Assembly (NCBI GenBank): GCA_964524125.1
Contig: CAZGBY010000001.1
Span: forward strand, 27,154 to 91,153
DNA: 64,000 bases
Source: CAG-307 sp964524125
GTDB lineage: Bacteria > Bacillota_I > Bacilli_A > Acholeplasmatales > Anaeroplasmataceae
Reading direction: 5' to 3'
Shown: positions 9,888-19,471 of the stretch, one piece after another
Numbering within the stretch: the first letter of the stretch is position 1
How the letters are laid out: each line of letters begins with the position of its first letter
Notes under the pieces: generated by a model
Told to the model about the DNA's origin: nothing
Seen by the model: only the letters and a program-made list of their open reading frames with translations
The model's database searches: none
Made by a program: the position numbers and the translations under genes

Positions 9888-11651
9888 TTATTCATTTTTA
9901 TTACCAGTAAGACCAGTATTCAATTTTTCAAAATACGATTCAATATATTCACGCATTTCATCTGTAAGAACTCCTTCATTTGATAATGCTTCAAAATATG
10001 ATTGATATGTTAAATAAAACTCTCCATATGCATAGAACTTAGCTTCTCCTGTTGATTCATCATAATGGAAGAAATAATCATTGCTTGCATAATTAGTTTG
10101 ACCAAAACCTAATCCTCCACTTGAAAGATCTCCATCTATATCTGAAGATGACTTATCTTCTTCTTTATTATAAATAGAATCAGTATCTTCTAAAGTATCA
10201 TTTCTTATTGCTTGATCAAGTTCAAATAAATCTCTTAATGTATCTTCTATTTCATAAGCTAATTCTTGATTTTTCTTTTCTATTTGATAAGTTTCTGTAA
10301 TTGCTTGTTCAAGATTTACGATTGCTTCTTGAATGCTTTCTTTTAATTTACTTGACGCAATATCTTGTGCACCTATTAAGAAGTTTGCATAAACCATTAA
10401 TTCATCATATAAAACATAACCTTCAAGATTTAATGATTCTAATGTAGATTTTAGTGTGATTCCTTCATAATAAGTTTTAGCGTATGCGTAATTTCCACCA
10501 TATAAACTTTTAGAGTCTATGTATGAATTATATTCTTCTAAAATTGCAGAAAAACGATTTGATAGAGATGCCTCAAAATTGTAAATTCCTCTGCCTAAAC
10601 CATGAATGTTAAAAAATGGTTCATATAAATAATATTCTTTATCATTGTATATAATTAAGTTATCACCTAAAGTAATTGTGATTTCTTCTTCTTTTGTACC
10701 AGGTGTATATGCAGTAATACTATCACCTATAGAATATTTCTTTTTAGTTAATTCTTCTTCAAATGCATATGTAGAACCATTTATATTGACAGTTGTTTTT
10801 GTAATATTTATTTTAAGAGGTTTCTCATCATCTGTTTGATAATATCCTACAAATGAATTTGAACGAACTGTAAATGCGTTTTTCTTTGATTCGTCACCAT
10901 ATTTAACAGGTGATATTGCATTTAATGCATATCCAATCTTCTTAGATTTATTTTCTTCAGTTAAAGTCTCTAAGATTTGAGATATTGTCGTATTAACTTT
11001 ATTTTTAATTTCTACTTCATTATTTGAAGTATTTAATATTTCATATAATTCTTCTAAATAAGTTGAATATTTTTCTTTACAACCATCTGAAATAGAAGAA
11101 TCTTCTAATTTTGAAATTAAATTATTAATAATATATTTTTGATAATCTGTTGGATTATAAGGTGGTTCTTCATCAATAGGATCATCTTGTTGTCTTTTAT
11201 TTGGAACAATGGTAGATACCGTTGTAGAACATAGACCAATCGTTGCAATTACAATTAAAAATGCTGAAATTGGAAACTTCAAAGCTTTTAATGAAAGTGA
11301 TTGTAATTTATTTTGTGTATCTTCTCTTTGAAGTGTAACTATAAATTCTTCTGAATCTTTATAATCAATCATTGTTTGAACTTTTTCATTTAACTTAAAT
11401 GTATCATCTATTATTTTAGCAATTTTCTTATCATTTGGTTTAAATATAAATATTAAAATACTAGATGATATGATAACTAATAATAATGATATTATAATAA
11501 TTAACCATATTTTAATATTTAATATGTCTAATTTCCAAAGTGTAAATAGAATGCCAAACAATATTAATCCAAATGAAAATGATAAAATTATACATTTTAT
11601 TATGAATTGAATTATTATTTTATTTTTTAAGCTTTTAAATCCTTGATTCAT
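9888..11651 (-). CDS. Three-helix membrane protein, first gene of the MoxR/VWA operon (DUF4175-like)
   Basis: A 587-residue protein. I place the start at the second possible Met (MNQGFKSLK, A at 11651), because GGAGTG lies 7 bases before it, while the earlier ATG overlaps that ribosome site. Membrane helices lie at about 14-38, 46-68 and 126-146. A mostly helical extracytoplasmic or cytosolic region then runs to the end, with a probable coiled coil at about 440-475. Layout and position resemble the DUF4175-type proteins that accompany MoxR/VWA operons, but I do not see a motif that proves it. It heads the six-gene operon that ends at 1818. Confidence 0.7.
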   Translation of the reverse strand: MNQGFKSLKNKIIIQFIIKCIILSFSFGLILFGILFTLWKLDILNIKIWLIIIISLLLVIISSSILIFIFKPNDKKIAKIIDDTFKLNEKVQTMIDYKDSEEFIVTLQREDTQNKLQSLSLKALKFPISAFLIVIATIGLCSTTVSTIVPNKRQQDDPIDEEPPYNPTDYQKYIINNLISKLEDSSISDGCKEKYSTYLEELYEILNTSNNEVEIKNKVNTTISQILETLTEENKSKKIGYALNAISPVKYGDESKKNAFTVRSNSFVGYYQTDDEKPLKINITKTTVNINGSTYAFEEELTKKKYSIGDSITAYTPGTKEEEITITLGDNLIIYNDKEYYLYEPFFNIHGLGRGIYNFEASLSNRFSAILEEYNSYIDSKSLYGGNYAYAKTYYEGITLKSTLESLNLEGYVLYDELMVYANFLIGAQDIASSKLKESIQEAIVNLEQAITETYQIEKKNQELAYEIEDTLRDLFELDQAIRNDTLEDTDSIYNKEEDKSSSDIDGDLSSGGLGFGQTNYASNDYFFHYDESTGEAKFYAYGEFYLTYQSYFEALSNEGVLTDEMREYIESYFEKLNTGLTGNKNE

Positions 11652-11737
11652 TAGAACACACTCCATTCATTTTTTTACAATCATTTATTATTTTATTACA
11701 AATTCAAAATAAAATCAATTAGACATACCAATTATTA

Positions 11738-11750
11738 CGAATAATATTCG
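11738..11750. promoter_or_regulatory. Palindrome CGAATAATATTCG upstream of the MoxR operon
   Basis: A perfect inverted repeat (CGAATA-A-TATTCG) about 90 bases upstream of the start at 11651. Between it and the start, on the minus strand, lies a possible promoter (TTGATT, 17 bases, TAAAAT). TTCGAA-containing palindromes also flank the promoter of the large lipoprotein gene (16252-16350), so a shared operator is possible. Function inferred only. Confidence 0.4.
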
Positions 11751-11780
11751 AATTTTTTATAGATTTTTAAAACATAAATG

Positions 11781-11809
11781 AAAAAGACACCTTTTAAGGG
11801 TATCCTTTT
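11781..11809 (-). terminator. Terminator of the modular lipoprotein gene
   Basis: On the minus strand AAAAGGATACC pairs with GGTGTCTTTTT (two G-T wobbles) across CTTAAAA, ending in a T run. It sits about 33 bases after the stop at 11842. Confidence 0.8.
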
Positions 11810-11841
11810 CACTGTAGGTTTATGATATTTCATAATATTAA

Positions 11842-14800
11842 TTATATTTCTTTACTTAATCTATAAGTAGCAACACCATCTATAGAAACAACCAAATTAT
11901 CATCTACAATAGTAAGCACATAATTCTTTCCATCTTGAGTAAATTTAATGGAATCATCTTCGAAAGTAAAATTTGGTTCTGTGCTATTAAAGTCTACAGA
12001 TGTATTTCCAATCCATATTTCATTTGTATCATCTTTCCATCCACCTAAGAATTTTGACATTCCATCAGAAGAGTTGCTATCAGATGAAGAACCATTTGTA
12101 AATGTATAAGTAACGGCATAATAATTATAACCAACTGTTAAATTACTACCTTGAACAAATCCAACAAAAGTTGCATCATATCCTGAAACATTAAAACTTA
12201 TATATCCATCTTCATATGCAACACCTGTAGCAGTAATGTCATTCCATACAATTGAATCAGCACTAATTGTTAATTGAACTGCATTTTCTGAATCTTCCCA
12301 TTGCCCTCTAAAAGTTTCTGGGATTTCAACAATATTAGAATCAGAACCGCTTGATGAGTCTTTTTCATATGTTGCATCAGGATATCCTGGATATTTTTCA
12401 ATCAAAGTATTTCCATCAAGTACAAGAACGTCTGTTACAGTACCACATACACCTTCAATAGTAATTTTACCATCTTCTGAAGTTATGCTTGTAATTGTAT
12501 ATTCATCATATCCATTTGTAAATGATGTTGATGATAATTCTATATACATTGAGTCATCGTCTGGATTTATCCATTTACCTAAGTATTCTGTTATATCAAC
12601 ACTATTACCAGTACTTTCTTTTTCATATGTTGCATCATCATATCCTGGATATTTTTCAATCAAAGTATTTCCATCAAGTACAAGAACGTCTGTTNNNNNN
12701 NNNNNNNNNNNNNNNNNNNNNNNNNNNNNNNNNNNNNNNNNNNNNNNNNNNNNNNNNNNNNNNNNNNNNNNNNNNNNNNNNNNNNNNNNNNNNNACATTG
12801 AGTCATCGTCTGGATTTATCCATTTACCTAAGTATTCTGTTATATCAACGGAACTATTAGCAGTGCCCTTTTCAAAGTTATACCATTGATTAATTCCTGT
12901 TCTAATACTTAATTTACCATTAATGATAGAACCACCTTCATATGATGTACCATTAACATCGAAACTTAAATAGTAAGTGCCTTCACTTGATTCACATCTG
13001 ATATTATTAGCCGAAACATTATTCCATACAATTGAATCTTTAGTAATTGTAATACTAATGTTGTTAGTAGAATCTACCCAATCTCCAATAAAATCATCTT
13101 GGATTTCAACAGAAGATGAACTACCACTATCTTTAGAATAAACTTCACCATACATAGAAATATTCGTATCGTTATATGTAAGTTCTATTTCATAATCACC
13201 ATCTGCTATTACATATAAACTTCCATCTATCGATTTTAAAACATATCTATATCCATCAATTTCAATATATGACTCTGTAACTTCAATTGTTTCCCCGCGT
13301 GAATTCTTCCATGTACCAATCATATCAGATGGTATTGTAACATTATTATCTGAATTATCTTCATCATTATCATCTTCTGAAGAATCTCCAGGTCTTACAA
13401 AGTCATATTCTACTTCAGATAAAACATAAACCAAACCTGTTGATTTAATTAATATAGAATCTTCATTAATAACAGATTTACCACTTATTTTTGAATATGT
13501 AAAAGATTTAGTACTTGCATCATATGAATAAGAATAAACACCTATTCTTTCTGAACCATTAGATCCTAAAGTCTTACAAGTAAATGTACCTGTGACTCCA
13601 TCTTCAGATGTAGGTGTAAATTCATATTCAAATACTTGTTCAGTATTCATAAAGTTTGTTGTGACAGTATACTTACCATTTAAAATTGTAGCTGCATCAA
13701 TAGGTGCCTCAGGAGCTTTAGGAACTGCTAACTTATATGATTTAGTTCCGTCATTTAAATATAAATCATAATATGCTCCGACTTCAATTGTAAACTCAAC
13801 ATCTAAATTACCATCTGTTGCAAATCCAATATCAAACACTTTATTTTCATATGTATAATCATAAATTAGGTACTTAGTACTATCATCTTTATTTGAAATC
13901 TTTACAGAATTATTTGAACTATCAAATTCTACATTATAAGTTAATTCAGAACTTACAATTGCTTCAAAATTACCATCACCTAAAATATCACTAATTGAAG
14001 GATCTTGAGATACATTAAGTGTAATCTTAGATGTAGCTTGTTTATGATCAGAATTTGCAGATACTGCACCTTTTACTATAAGTTCATATTTTCCTTCTTC
14101 ACTTGCAGTTACTTTATAACAATTAACACCATTATAAGTAACACTTTCAAGCGTAACTTTATCAGATGAACATTCAATTGTATAATTTGGATCAAATCCA
14201 TCTGAAATATCAGCACTTACATAAATTGTATTAGATACATACATATCAAATTCTTCTTTTGATACAAACGTTGAATCTTTTTCTCCACTATGAACTTTTC
14301 CGCCAATACTAAGTGGCGCTTCATAATCTACATTATAAGTAATAGTTTTTGTAACTAATAATGATTTAAATGTAACTTGGTATGTACCTGGTTTATTAAT
14401 ATAAACTTTATATCCATCATATGTTGATGCAAAAATATAAGAGTAATCGTCGTCTACAACAACATGACCATCTTTTCCTGTACCAGATACAGAAATTGTA
14501 ATTTTATCAAGTGAAGAATTTGCACTTTCTGGAATGTCACTCATTTCATATTGAATAATAAATCTATGACTCTTATCATCTTTTTCAGAATTACCATTAT
14601 CAAGGTCTAGTTCTACTACTTTACCATCAGTCATTTCTTCTTTTGAGTCTCCACTACCTACATTAACTTTAAATGAAGAAATAGCCACTTTAGAAGCTGC
14701 GTAAGGATTATCAGTTTCCTTAGCGCCTGATGTTTGAGAAAACTTCCAAATATATTCACCAGAAGTCTTTGCGCCTTCTTTAACTGTAAAATACTTATAA

Positions 14801-16209
14801 GTAATTCCATCAATTTCTTCTGATTTAATTTCAACAGGTAAATCAGAAGGCACTTCAGTTGATGATTCTCCATAATTTGGATTTAATACACTTTCAAAGT
14901 TTTCAACTAAAATATAAGATGCTTCAATTGCACCACTTTCGTTAATAATGAATTCTACATTATAACGGTTAAATACATATGCACCATATTTACTAGTTAA
15001 ATAAGTAAAACTAAACTTGTATCCTTCTTTATTGTCAAGGTGTGCACAAATACCTTTTTCTTCTTTCTTTTCACCTACTGAAGATGAATTTGCATAAATA
15101 TTATATAATTCACTAATAATAGCTGCTACACCATTAGTATTAGTACCATTATCAAAGAAGTTAATTCCAATAAGCTTAGAATCTTCTACAGTTGCGTTAA
15201 AATCAGAATTAGAATCTAAAGATACTGATGTACCATTTACTGTTACTGCAAAAGGAGTAGAATCATCAATTCTTGAAAAATAAGTTTTAACACCACTCTT
15301 ATCAACAATTACAAAATCATTACCATAAGTATATGAACCAGAATTTGTAGTTGAAAAATCAACATCACTCGAATCAGATGAGTCAAAACCTGTATCTTTA
15401 AATTCATAACTAATAGTTCCACCATTAATAGTAGATTCTGCTTTAACACCAGATGAAACTGCATCAGCTAAAGAATTTACAATTGATGTGACACAAGAAA
15501 CTTCAAATGAAGTATTTTTATCTGAATAAGAAACTTCAACAGAATAAGTTCCATATTCAACAAATTGATTTTCAACTACATTACCACTAGAATCCTTAAC
15601 AGTAAATGTTACATCACTCTTATTAAGTTCCTTCTTAGTTGTACTATCTTTTGTTGGATGCTTATAAATACCATTAATTTTAATTTTTGAAAAATCAATT
15701 GAAGAATATAAATAGAAAGTCTTATCATCATCAGAAGCTTCTACTTCAATAGAATCTAATGTATAATCTTTAACTTCTACATTATAACTAGTAGTTTGAC
15801 CCGCTGCAGAAACATTTACAGAATATGTACCTGTTTTAGTCTTATCTACATTTTCAAAATTAAATTGAGCAATAGCTGTAACATCTTTTGTAGTATTATC
15901 ACTATAATAAGCTGTAACTTTAGCATTATCACCTTGTGAAATTTCATCTCCAATGCCAAATACAGTTGTATGACCTGTTACAACAATGCTTGTAATTACA
16001 GGATCTGCAATACTAGTAGAACTACTATCTACTGGTGTTGTAGTTGGAGTAGTTTGTATTCCACTACTAACTACTGGTGTTGATGTTTCACCTTTTGTAC
16101 TATCAACTGGTGTAGTTAGTGGTTTATCATCAGTACATGATGTTAAACTTGTTGTTGCTACTATTCCAGCTGTAGCAATCGCTCCTAAAACCATTAATCT
16201 CTTTTTCAT
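11842..16209 (-). CDS. Giant modular surface lipoprotein with tandem GxW repeats
   Basis: About 1455 residues, interrupted by an assembly gap. I start it at MKKRLMVLG (A at 16209), which has GAGGTGAT just upstream; the longer frame from 16239 lacks a site. The lipobox is LTSC at about residue 24, followed by a Thr/Ser-rich linker. Residues about 75-240 look like bacterial Ig-like domains (IVVTGHTTVFGIGDEI type). The middle is a series of beta-rich domains. The C-terminal 480 residues hold six modules of about 80 residues, each opening with a GxW core (GTWKN, GDWVD, GKWIN twice, GQWED, GGWKD). The two GKWINPDDDSM modules are nearly identical at DNA level and flank the gap. Acidic Ser/Asp linkers separate modules. 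Likely a surface binding protein or adhesin. It has its own promoter and terminator. Confidence 0.85.
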   Translation of the reverse strand: MKKRLMVLGAIATAGIVATTSLTSCTDDKPLTTPVDSTKGETSTPVVSSGIQTTPTTTPVDSSSTSIADPVITSIVVTGHTTVFGIGDEISQGDNAKVTAYYSDNTTKDVTAIAQFNFENVDKTKTGTYSVNVSAAGQTTSYNVEVKDYTLDSIEVEASDDDKTFYLYSSIDFSKIKINGIYKHPTKDSTTKKELNKSDVTFTVKDSSGNVVENQFVEYGTYSVEVSYSDKNTSFEVSCVTSIVNSLADAVSSGVKAESTINGGTISYEFKDTGFDSSDSSDVDFSTTNSGSYTYGNDFVIVDKSGVKTYFSRIDDSTPFAVTVNGTSVSLDSNSDFNATVEDSKLIGINFFDNGTNTNGVAAIISELYNIYANSSSVGEKKEEKGICAHLDNKEGYKFSFTYLTSKYGAYVFNRYNVEFIINESGAIEASYILVENFESVLNPNYGESSTEVPSDLPVEIKSEEIDGITYKYFTVKEGAKTSGEYIWKFSQTSGAKETDNPYAASKVAISSFKVNVGSGDSKEEMTDGKVVELDLDNGNSEKDDKSHRFIIQYEMSDIPESANSSLDKITISVSGTGKDGHVVVDDDYSYIFASTYDGYKVYINKPGTYQVTFKSLLVTKTITYNVDYEAPLSIGGKVHSGEKDSTFVSKEEFDMYVSNTIYVSADISDGFDPNYTIECSSDKVTLESVTYNGVNCYKVTASEEGKYELIVKGAVSANSDHKQATSKITLNVSQDPSISDILGDGNFEAIVSSELTYNVEFDSSNNSVKISNKDDSTKYLIYDYTYENKVFDIGFATDGNLDVEFTIEVGAYYDLYLNDGTKSYKLAVPKAPEAPIDAATILNGKYTVTTNFMNTEQVFEYEFTPTSEDGVTGTFTCKTLGSNGSERIGVYSYSYDASTKSFTYSKISGKSVINEDSILIKSTGLVYVLSEVEYDFVRPGDSSEDDNDEDNSDNNVTIPSDMIGTWKNSRGETIEVTESYIEIDGYRYVLKSIDGSLYVIADGDYEIELTYNDTNISMYGEVYSKDSGSSSSVEIQDDFIGDWVDSTNNISITITKDSIVWNNVSANNIRCESSEGTYYLSFDVNGTSYEGGSIINGKLSIRTGINQWYNFEKGTANSSVDITEYLGKWINPDDDSMXXXXXXXXXXXXXXXXXXXXXXXXXXXXXXXXXXTDVLVLDGNTLIEKYPGYDDATYEKESTGNSVDITEYLGKWINPDDDSMYIELSSTSFTNGYDEYTITSITSEDGKITIEGVCGTVTDVLVLDGNTLIEKYPGYPDATYEKDSSSGSDSNIVEIPETFRGQWEDSENAVQLTISADSIVWNDITATGVAYEDGYISFNVSGYDATFVGFVQGSNLTVGYNYYAVTYTFTNGSSSDSNSSDGMSKFLGGWKDDTNEIWIGNTSVDFNSTEPNFTFEDDSIKFTQDGKNYVLTIVDDNLVVSIDGVATYRLSKEI
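12361..12876 (-). repeat. Tandem 258-bp (86-codon) repeat inside the lipoprotein gene
   Basis: The segment starting TTTTTCATATGTTGCATCA at 12361 recurs at 12619, a period of 258 bp. The GKWINPDDDSM end of the module appears at 12546 and again at 12795. The copies differ by only a few bases near their edges. The second copy is broken by the N gap, so the true copy number is open. Confidence 0.85.
12695..12794. other. Assembly gap (100 N)
   Basis: Exactly 100 unknown bases, which looks like a placeholder. Aligning the second repeat unit to the first shows that 109 bases (37 codons with the flanking codon parts) belong here if only one unit is broken, not 100. The frame is kept either way because 109 and 100 differ by 9. 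If further whole units were collapsed, the true size would be 109 plus multiples of 258. Confidence 0.9.
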
Positions 16210-16251
16210 TCTTATCACCTCATAAATTAACCTACACAAAAATTCGAGATG

Positions 16252-16350
16252 TTCAAATTATTATTCGAATTTTGTTTCATTATACACCCTAAAATATATA
16301 ATTTCAATATAAAAATCAAAAAAAACTTACTTTTTTCGAAATAAATTCGA
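16252..16350. promoter_or_regulatory. TTCGAA-type inverted repeats around the lipoprotein promoter
   Basis: TTCAAATTATTATTCGAA lies at 16252-16269, downstream of the promoter -10. TCGAA-ATAAA-TTCGA, a perfect inverted repeat with a 5-base spacer, lies at 16336-16350, upstream of the -35. CpG-containing words are rare in this AT-rich DNA, so the clustering stands out and resembles the palindrome at 11738. The binding protein is unknown. Confidence 0.4.
16279..16307 (-). promoter_or_regulatory. Sigma-A promoter of the giant lipoprotein gene
   Basis: On the minus strand TTGAAA (16307-16302), a 17-base spacer and TATAAT (16284-16279). This is close to consensus and about 70 bases upstream of the start at 16209. 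Confidence 0.75.
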
Positions 16351-16401
16351 TTTTTACTCATTTTGATATAATTTAATTTTATCAGTTGTAATATGTATAA
16401 T

Positions 16402-19158
16402 TTATCTTCTAATTTGAACTGATTGTTCCTTTATTATTTTAATTAATTTGACAAAATCAATAGGTTTGGAAATATGACCAGTCATGCCTGCATTTTTAGA
16501 TTCTTCTATATCAGTTGAAAACGCATTTGCAGTCATTGCAATTATACCAACGTTATCTGTATAATCTGTATTTAATGCCCTTATTTGTCTTGTTGCTTCA
16601 TATCCATTCATCACAGGCATAACTACATCCATTAATATACAATTATACTTATTACCTTTTTTAATATATTCAACAGCTTCACACCCATTATACGCAACAT
16701 CAAAAGTAGCACCTTTATTTTTTAGTATTTCAGTAAGTAAAATTACATTTGTTTCATTATCTTCTACTATTAATAAATGAAGGTTATCTAATCTATAAGT
16801 ATTTAATTGAGATTTATCAATAAACTTTTCCCATACTCTAATTATTTTAGAAAGTAATAATGGTTTAGTTAAAGTATAATCTACCTCATCAATAATCTTA
16901 ACACTATTAGATAAACCAATTTTTAAACAATTATATTTTTTAAGTTCTTCTTTATTATAAGAAGTATTTTCATCAAGAATTAACACATCATAATTTCTTG
17001 AAAAATCATTTAGATATATATCTATATTATGTTTTTTACAAAATTTATAAGCTTGTTCATATTCACTCATATCATTAGTACAATACATTATGCTTTTTAT
17101 ACCCGAATTTTTTATTAAATTATCAACATTGTTTAAACCTTCAATACTAAAATCTAGACGAATAGTAAATTTAGTGCCAATTCCTTCTTTACTATCAACT
17201 TTAATAGTACCACCAAGTAAATCTATTATATTTTTAGCAATCGGCATTCCAAGACCAGTACCTTGAATTTCTTTAACCTTCTTTTCTTCTCTTGCAAATG
17301 GTAAGAAAATATCATCTACAAATTCTTTACTCATACCTATACCATTATCTTCTATTATAAATTCATATTTTCCAATACGAGAAGATTCAGAATGTATTTC
17401 TCTTATAATAAATTTTACTATTCCATTTGTATTTGTATATTTAACCGAATTAGAAATTACATTACTAAATACTTGAATTATTTTAGTTTTATCAGTTTCA
17501 ATAGTTTCATGTTCTATATCTTTAGCATCTATTATAAATTTAATTTTCTTAGCTTTAGCTAGTGGAGATATTATAGTGTCAATTTTATTTAATATCTCAC
17601 CAATAGATGTAGATTCTGTATTTAATACTTGTTTACCAGCTTCTATCTTAGATAAATCTAGAATATCATTTATTAAACCCATTAATATTTTACTTGATGA
17701 ATTGATTTTTAAAGCATATTCTTTACATTTAGATTCTGTTGAAGATTCTACCAAAAGTGAAGAAAAACCTAATATAGCATTCATTGGAGTTCTTAAATCA
17801 TGACTCATATTAGATAAAAAAGTAGTTTTAGCATGATTAGCAGATGATGCTATATTAAGAGCAGATTCTATTTGCTGAACTGTTTGTTTTTCTTTAGTTC
17901 TATCAGCTAATATACATATAAAAAAATCTTCATTTGATGTTTCATATTTATATATCTTATCTAAACACCAATAAGTTTCGTTAGTTTCTTTATTCATTAA
18001 ATTTCTTTCTTTTGATATACTATCTCCACTTTTTAAGTTCTTAGCTTTTTCTAAGATGGATGGTTCATTAGATGCATCACAAGAAAGCAATTTATTAAAA
18101 TCATCCTTAATATCTTCAGGAGTTACACCTATAAGCCTTGTACAGTTTGGACTAATATAAAGAGGTTTGTTTTTAGAATCAAATAAAATAAATATATCAT
18201 CCATATTTTCAGATATTTTTTCAAATAATTTATTTCTAATATTAATTTCACCATCTTTACTTACAATATCTCTTTTATAATATCCTATTGATAAAAATGT
18301 TAATATAGTTATCCCTATTAAAAATAATGCAGTTATTGTAATAAAATAATTATTTTTAAATGTAACAATTGTAAGTTCCATCGCTTCTTTAGTAATTAAA
18401 CCCACAAGTAATAATCCATCTATATTAGTTTGTTGAAAATGAAGATAATAATCTATATTATTAACTTTAATTTCACAAGTTGCATAATCAATATTATAAT
18501 CATTTAAATAGTTATTTAGATATAGTTTAAAGTTATCATTTAAAACAATCTCATCGAATATTAAATCATATTTATCAGTACCACTACTAGCAAGTACTTC
18601 ACCATTTTCTAACATTAAAGCAGATGAACTATCTTTTGTATAAGCCTTTATACTTAAATTATCAAGTACTTTAGAAATACTATATGAAAAAGCTATTTCA
18701 TTATAATTAAAATCTAAATAAGACTTTGTTGGTACACTAATAATATAATAAAAAATATCATCAATATAAATTACGGTATCTCTTTCAATTAATTTAATGT
18801 TATTAAATGTTTGTCTTAAAATATTACCATTTAAATCTATTATATTATTATCACTAATAAAATAAAAACCAGATGCATCGTATCCTTCTAAAGCATGTCC
18901 TATATAAGATTTAATATCTTCTTCATTATTTGTAGTAGCTAAATAACTATCTATTAATTTTAAATCAGTCCATTTAGAATCTATTTGATCATAAAAATAA
19001 TCATTTAATGTTTCATAAGTTGATTCTAAATTATTTGATGCTATATTATATATTTTATTATCTATATCTTTTAAATAACTAAATATACAAATAAAAAAGA
19101 ATATTACAAGTGATAGTAACATTATTAGCATAGCCATTAAATTCTTTATTTTTTTCAT
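16402..19158 (-). CDS. Membrane hybrid sensor histidine kinase / response regulator
   Basis: A 918-residue protein. It has a membrane helix at about 9-30, an extracytoplasmic Cache-like sensor region (about 31-270) and a second helix (about 272-292). A PAS domain follows (about 305-420; FILFDSKNKPLYISPNCTRL), then HisKA with the phospho-acceptor in MSHDLRTPMNAI (about residue 452). The HATPase domain is next (FSNVISNSVKYTN and GTGLGMPIAKNII boxes). A degenerate receiver-like segment (about 690-790) precedes a full C-terminal receiver with DVVMPVMNG (phospho-acceptor Asp about 842). No separate output regulator is adjacent, so it is an orphan hybrid kinase. It could signal to a remote regulator, or link to the envelope genes downstream. 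The ATG at 19158 has GAGGA 8 bases upstream. Confidence 0.92.
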   Translation of the reverse strand: MKKIKNLMAMLIMLLSLVIFFFICIFSYLKDIDNKIYNIASNNLESTYETLNDYFYDQIDSKWTDLKLIDSYLATTNNEEDIKSYIGHALEGYDASGFYFISDNNIIDLNGNILRQTFNNIKLIERDTVIYIDDIFYYIISVPTKSYLDFNYNEIAFSYSISKVLDNLSIKAYTKDSSSALMLENGEVLASSGTDKYDLIFDEIVLNDNFKLYLNNYLNDYNIDYATCEIKVNNIDYYLHFQQTNIDGLLLVGLITKEAMELTIVTFKNNYFITITALFLIGITILTFLSIGYYKRDIVSKDGEINIRNKLFEKISENMDDIFILFDSKNKPLYISPNCTRLIGVTPEDIKDDFNKLLSCDASNEPSILEKAKNLKSGDSISKERNLMNKETNETYWCLDKIYKYETSNEDFFICILADRTKEKQTVQQIESALNIASSANHAKTTFLSNMSHDLRTPMNAILGFSSLLVESSTESKCKEYALKINSSSKILMGLINDILDLSKIEAGKQVLNTESTSIGEILNKIDTIISPLAKAKKIKFIIDAKDIEHETIETDKTKIIQVFSNVISNSVKYTNTNGIVKFIIREIHSESSRIGKYEFIIEDNGIGMSKEFVDDIFLPFAREEKKVKEIQGTGLGMPIAKNIIDLLGGTIKVDSKEGIGTKFTIRLDFSIEGLNNVDNLIKNSGIKSIMYCTNDMSEYEQAYKFCKKHNIDIYLNDFSRNYDVLILDENTSYNKEELKKYNCLKIGLSNSVKIIDEVDYTLTKPLLLSKIIRVWEKFIDKSQLNTYRLDNLHLLIVEDNETNVILLTEILKNKGATFDVAYNGCEAVEYIKKGNKYNCILMDVVMPVMNGYEATRQIRALNTDYTDNVGIIAMTANAFSTDIEESKNAGMTGHISKPIDFVKLIKIIKEQSVQIRR

Positions 19159-19471
19159 TTTCTTTTCCTCTATTATTTTCTTTTCTTTTGATAAATTTTA
19201 ATAAATTATATATAAATATCACAATAAAATCAACGTTTTTTAATAAGTTAATATAAGATAATTTTATGTTAATGACAATAGACGACATATAGTTATTTTT
19301 TTCGACAAAATTCTTTATTTAAGAATATAAAAATTTTTTTGATTTTCTTTTTTTTAGTTATAAATCTTAGTTAATATGTCAATATTTAATAGAAATTAAT
19401 AAATTAAAAACTTATTAATTACAAATAAATATTTTTTTGATATAATTATTTCATAGAATTTAGGTGATACT
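19159..19471. other. Divergent intergenic region between the hybrid kinase and tilS
   Basis: 313 very AT-rich bases. It contains the tilS promoter at its right end and presumably the kinase promoter at its left end. I see no small gene or structured RNA. Confidence 0.6.
19439..19446 (+). promoter_or_regulatory. Extended -10 promoter of tilS-hpt-ftsH-rqcP
   Basis: TGATATAAT (TG-N-TATAAT) about 26 bases before the tilS ATG, with no clear -35 box. The ribosome site TAGGTGAT lies between it and the start. Confidence 0.65.

Noticed and set aside
12485..12889. Plus-strand ORFs across the gap in the lipoprotein gene
   Set aside because: Antisense frames of a clear, well-supported coding region; low-complexity products with N-derived unknown residues.
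15986..16225. 79-codon plus-strand frame
   Set aside because: Antisense shadow of the lipoprotein signal and Ser/Thr linker.
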